64,000 nucleotides of DNA from Comamonadaceae bacterium. GTDB lineage: Bacteria; Pseudomonadota; Gammaproteobacteria; Burkholderiales; Burkholderiaceae_C. Positions 62,214-64,000 of this stretch are shown in pieces. How positions within the stretch are numbered: position 1 is the first letter of the stretch; each line of letters begins with the position of its first letter. The notes under the pieces were generated by a model, which saw only the letters and a program-made list of their open reading frames with translations, was not told where the DNA came from and did not search any database. Both the position numbers and the translations under genes were made by a program. The DNA lies in contig JAIXSQ010000004.1 in the NCBI GenBank assembly GCA_027484575.1, forward strand, positions 1 to 64,000. The letters run 5' to 3'.

Positions 62214-63524
62214 ATGGATTCGCACATCCTCAGGAGGCCGCACGGCCTCCGACTGGCCCCGCCGCTCGTGTGGGTGCTGTCGCTGGCACTCGGCATCTGC
62301 CCCGCCTTCGCTCAGACCTCGCTCTCGCTCGAACGCGCGGTCGCCGACGCGGCCGCGCGTTCGCCGCTCGTGGGCGCCTCCGACGCACAGGCTCGAGCCG
62401 CGCGCGAGATGGCCGTGGCCGCCGGCCAGCTGCCCGATCCCGTGCTCAAGCTCGGCCTCAACAACCTGCCGGTCGACGGGCCCGACCGGTACAGCGTCAC
62501 CCGCGACTTCATGACGATGCGCTCGGTCGGGGTGATGCAGGAGCTGACCCGCGCCGACAAGCGCAAGGCGCGGGAGGCCCGCGCCCAGCGCGAGGTGGAA
62601 CTTGCGCAGGTGGCACGCCAGGCCACGGTCGCCGACGCGCTGCGGGACGCAGCGATGGCCTGGCTCGAACGCTCGTACCTGGAAGCGATGCGCGAGCTGA
62701 TGCAGGACCAGGTGACGCAGGCGGAACTGCAGGTCCAGGCCGCGGAGACGCTGTACCGCAGCGGCAAGGGCTCGCAGGCAGAAGTCTTCTCGGCCCGTGG
62801 ATCGGTCGAGCAACTGCGTGATGCGCTGGCGCAGGTCGACCGTCAGGTGGCAGTCGCGACCCTCCAACTGGGTCGGTGGGTCGGCGAGGGTGCCCGGCTG
62901 CCGCTGGGGCCACGGCCCGTGCTCACCCTGCCGGCCTGGACCGGAGGCGTCCTCGCCGAGCATCTGGCCCAGCACCCGCAGGTCGCCGCCGCGGCGCAAC
63001 AGGAGGCCATCGCCGACAGCGATGCCGGAGTGGCGCGCGCCGCGCGGTCGTCCGACTGGAGCGTGGAGCTGATGTACAGCCAGCGCGGCCAGGCCTACTC
63101 CAACATGGTGTCGATCAACCTCTCGGTGCCGCTGCAGTGGGACCGGAGCGACCGGCAGGACCGGGAGCTGGCGGCGAAGCTGGCCGGCATCGACGAGGCG
63201 CGTGCGCGCCGCGAGGAACTGCAGCGCGCACACGAAGCCGAGGTGCGCGCGATGCTCGCCGAGTGGCGCAGCCACGAGGACCGCCTGCGGCGCTACGACG
63301 CGTCGCTGCTGCCCTTGGCCAGCCAGCGCAGCGAAGCGGCCATTGCGTCCTACCGTGCCGGTTCCGGCCCGCTGACGGCGGTGCTCGATGCCCGGCGCAA
63401 CGAAGTCGAGGTGCGCCTGGAGCGTCTGCGCATCGAGATGGACCGTGCCCGCATCTGGGCGCAGCTGAACTACCTGCTGCCGTCGCACGACGGCACCCAA
63501 GACAAGCCGGAGGTGACCCGATGA
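62214..63524 (+). CDS. CusC/CzcC-type outer-membrane efflux protein
   Basis: A 436-residue TolC-family protein with a signal peptide (LALGICPAFAQ) and paired helical repeats of the outer membrane factor fold (SLERAVADAAARSPLV, and the second copy starting HLAQHPQVAAAAQQEA). It forms the exit duct of an RND heavy-metal efflux pump. CAGGAG stands before the ATG at 62214. The stop overlaps the adaptor gene start (ATGA). Confidence 0.88.
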   Translation: MDSHILRRPHGLRLAPPLVWVLSLALGICPAFAQTSLSLERAVADAAARSPLVGASDAQARAAREMAVAAGQLPDPVLKLGLNNLPVDGPDRYSVTRDFMTMRSVGVMQELTRADKRKAREARAQREVELAQVARQATVADALRDAAMAWLERSYLEAMRELMQDQVTQAELQVQAAETLYRSGKGSQAEVFSARGSVEQLRDALAQVDRQVAVATLQLGRWVGEGARLPLGPRPVLTLPAWTGGVLAEHLAQHPQVAAAAQQEAIADSDAGVARAARSSDWSVELMYSQRGQAYSNMVSINLSVPLQWDRSDRQDRELAAKLAGIDEARARREELQRAHEAEVRAMLAEWRSHEDRLRRYDASLLPLASQRSEAAIASYRAGSGPLTAVLDARRNEVEVRLERLRIEMDRARIWAQLNYLLPSHDGTQDKPEVTR

Positions 63525-64000
63525 ACACTCGACAGATCGTTGGGACGGTGGGTGCCGTCATGGCGCTGGCGCTGGGCGGCTATGCGCTCTACCAGCTCGG
63601 CATGCAGCGCGGCATGGGGCATACGGGTGCCGGGCAGGTCAGTCTGGCGGGCCCATCCGCAGCCGAAGACCCGACCAGCAGCATCGCCGCCGGCGAAGCC
63701 GCGACGCGGCGCCACATCAAGCAGGGCATCAAGGCCGGCGATGTCGATCCGGCCACGGGCAAGCCGATCCTCTACTACCACGACCCCATGGTGCCGGGCA
63801 AACGCTTCGACGCGCCGGCCAAGTCGCCCTTCATGGACATGATGCTGGTGCCCGTCTACGGCGGCGCCGGTGGCGACGACACCGGCACGGTCACGGTCAG
63901 CCCGCGCATCCAGCAGAACCTCGGCGTGCGCACGGCCGAAGTGGTGGAAGGCGTGCTGCGGCCGATCGTCACTGCGGTCGGCAGCATCGCGTGGAACGAA
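63521..64000 (+). CDS. CusB-type periplasmic adaptor (truncated by window edge)
   Basis: The first 160 codons are present. An N-terminal membrane anchor (IVGTVGAVMALALGGYALYQ) is followed by a heavy-metal-binding domain with YYHDPMVPGKRFDAP and SPFMDMMLVPVY, typical of CusB and related adaptors of copper/silver efflux. The start of the barrel-sandwich domain (RIQQNLGVRTAEV) follows. It is coupled to the outer-membrane gene; an RND pump gene is expected beyond the edge. Confidence 0.88.
   Translation, partial: MNTRQIVGTVGAVMALALGGYALYQLGMQRGMGHTGAGQVSLAGPSAAEDPTSSIAAGEAATRRHIKQGIKAGDVDPATGKPILYYHDPMVPGKRFDAPAKSPFMDMMLVPVYGGAGGDDTGTVTVSPRIQQNLGVRTAEVVEGVLRPIVTAVGSIAWNE

Noticed and set aside
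1..64000. CRISPR arrays, tRNA or rRNA genes and complete insertion sequences
   Set aside because: No regularly spaced repeats, no tRNA cloverleaf and no transposase were seen on either strand.

Overview
The window is high-GC DNA (by eye mid-60s percent) with strong Shine-Dalgarno sequences and many 4-14 nt gene overlaps. It reads as the middle of a large conjugative element, an integrative conjugative element or a plasmid, from a proteobacterium; the codon use and gene families suggest a betaproteobacterium of the Burkholderiales (inference, no rRNA or tRNA to confirm it). Neither end of the element is inside the window.

1-21.6 kb, nearly all minus strand: an F-type (MPF-F) type IV secretion and pilus locus. 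Transcription runs from high to low coordinates: lytic transglycosylase, OmpA-like protein, pilin TraA, TraL, TraE, TraK, TraB, DsbC, TraV, TraC, TrbI, S26 signal peptidase, a small exported protein, TraW, TraU, TrbC, then TraN, a small exported protein, TraF, TraH and the start of TraG. A plus-strand island (5.5-7.5 kb) breaks the run between trbC and traN. It carries a HARE-HTH-type protein and two very small genes; one small gene has a hairpin over its ribosome binding site and ends in a perfect sliding-clamp-binding motif.

21.9-33.0 kb, plus strand: a cargo island of visibly different composition. A ribbon-helix-helix protein is followed by what looks like an unusual multi-gene defence system: a DruA (DUF4338) domain fused to a DptF-like ATPase, a DptG-like protein, a 1566-residue DptH-like protein (nuclease-like motif plus HerA ATPase), and a PIN-domain protein. 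No phosphorothioation modification genes and no DruE helicase are present. This is the best candidate for an undescribed system.

33.0-37.6 kb, minus strand: a DUF4400-type membrane protein, the coupling protein TraD and a MobH-type relaxase TraI whose histidine/HD motifs look degenerate.

37.9-43.2 kb: a complete type III CBASS locus (CD-NTase, HORMA/Cap7, TRIP13-like Cap6, Cap4 nuclease-SAVED effector) divergent from capH-capP regulators, with a pair of 18-bp direct repeats in the shared promoter region.

43.4-50.4 kb, minus strand: an FlhDC-like activator pair (the SetCD/AcaCD type of transfer activator), a DUF932 protein, a zinc-finger/Toprim primase, a GHKL ATPase and small unknown proteins.

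50.4-61.4 kb, mostly plus strand: a hairpin-rich intergenic region, a DUF1845/AcaB-like protein, an AlpA-type regulator, a tyrosine-recombinase-like protein lacking key catalytic residues, a DUF1173 protein, a zinc/RDF-like protein, and an SbcD-SbcC-type nuclease pair.

61.4-64 kb, plus strand: the remains of a small cysteine-rich gene, then a heavy-metal efflux operon (small secreted protein, CusC/CzcC-type outer membrane protein, CusB-type adaptor running off the edge).
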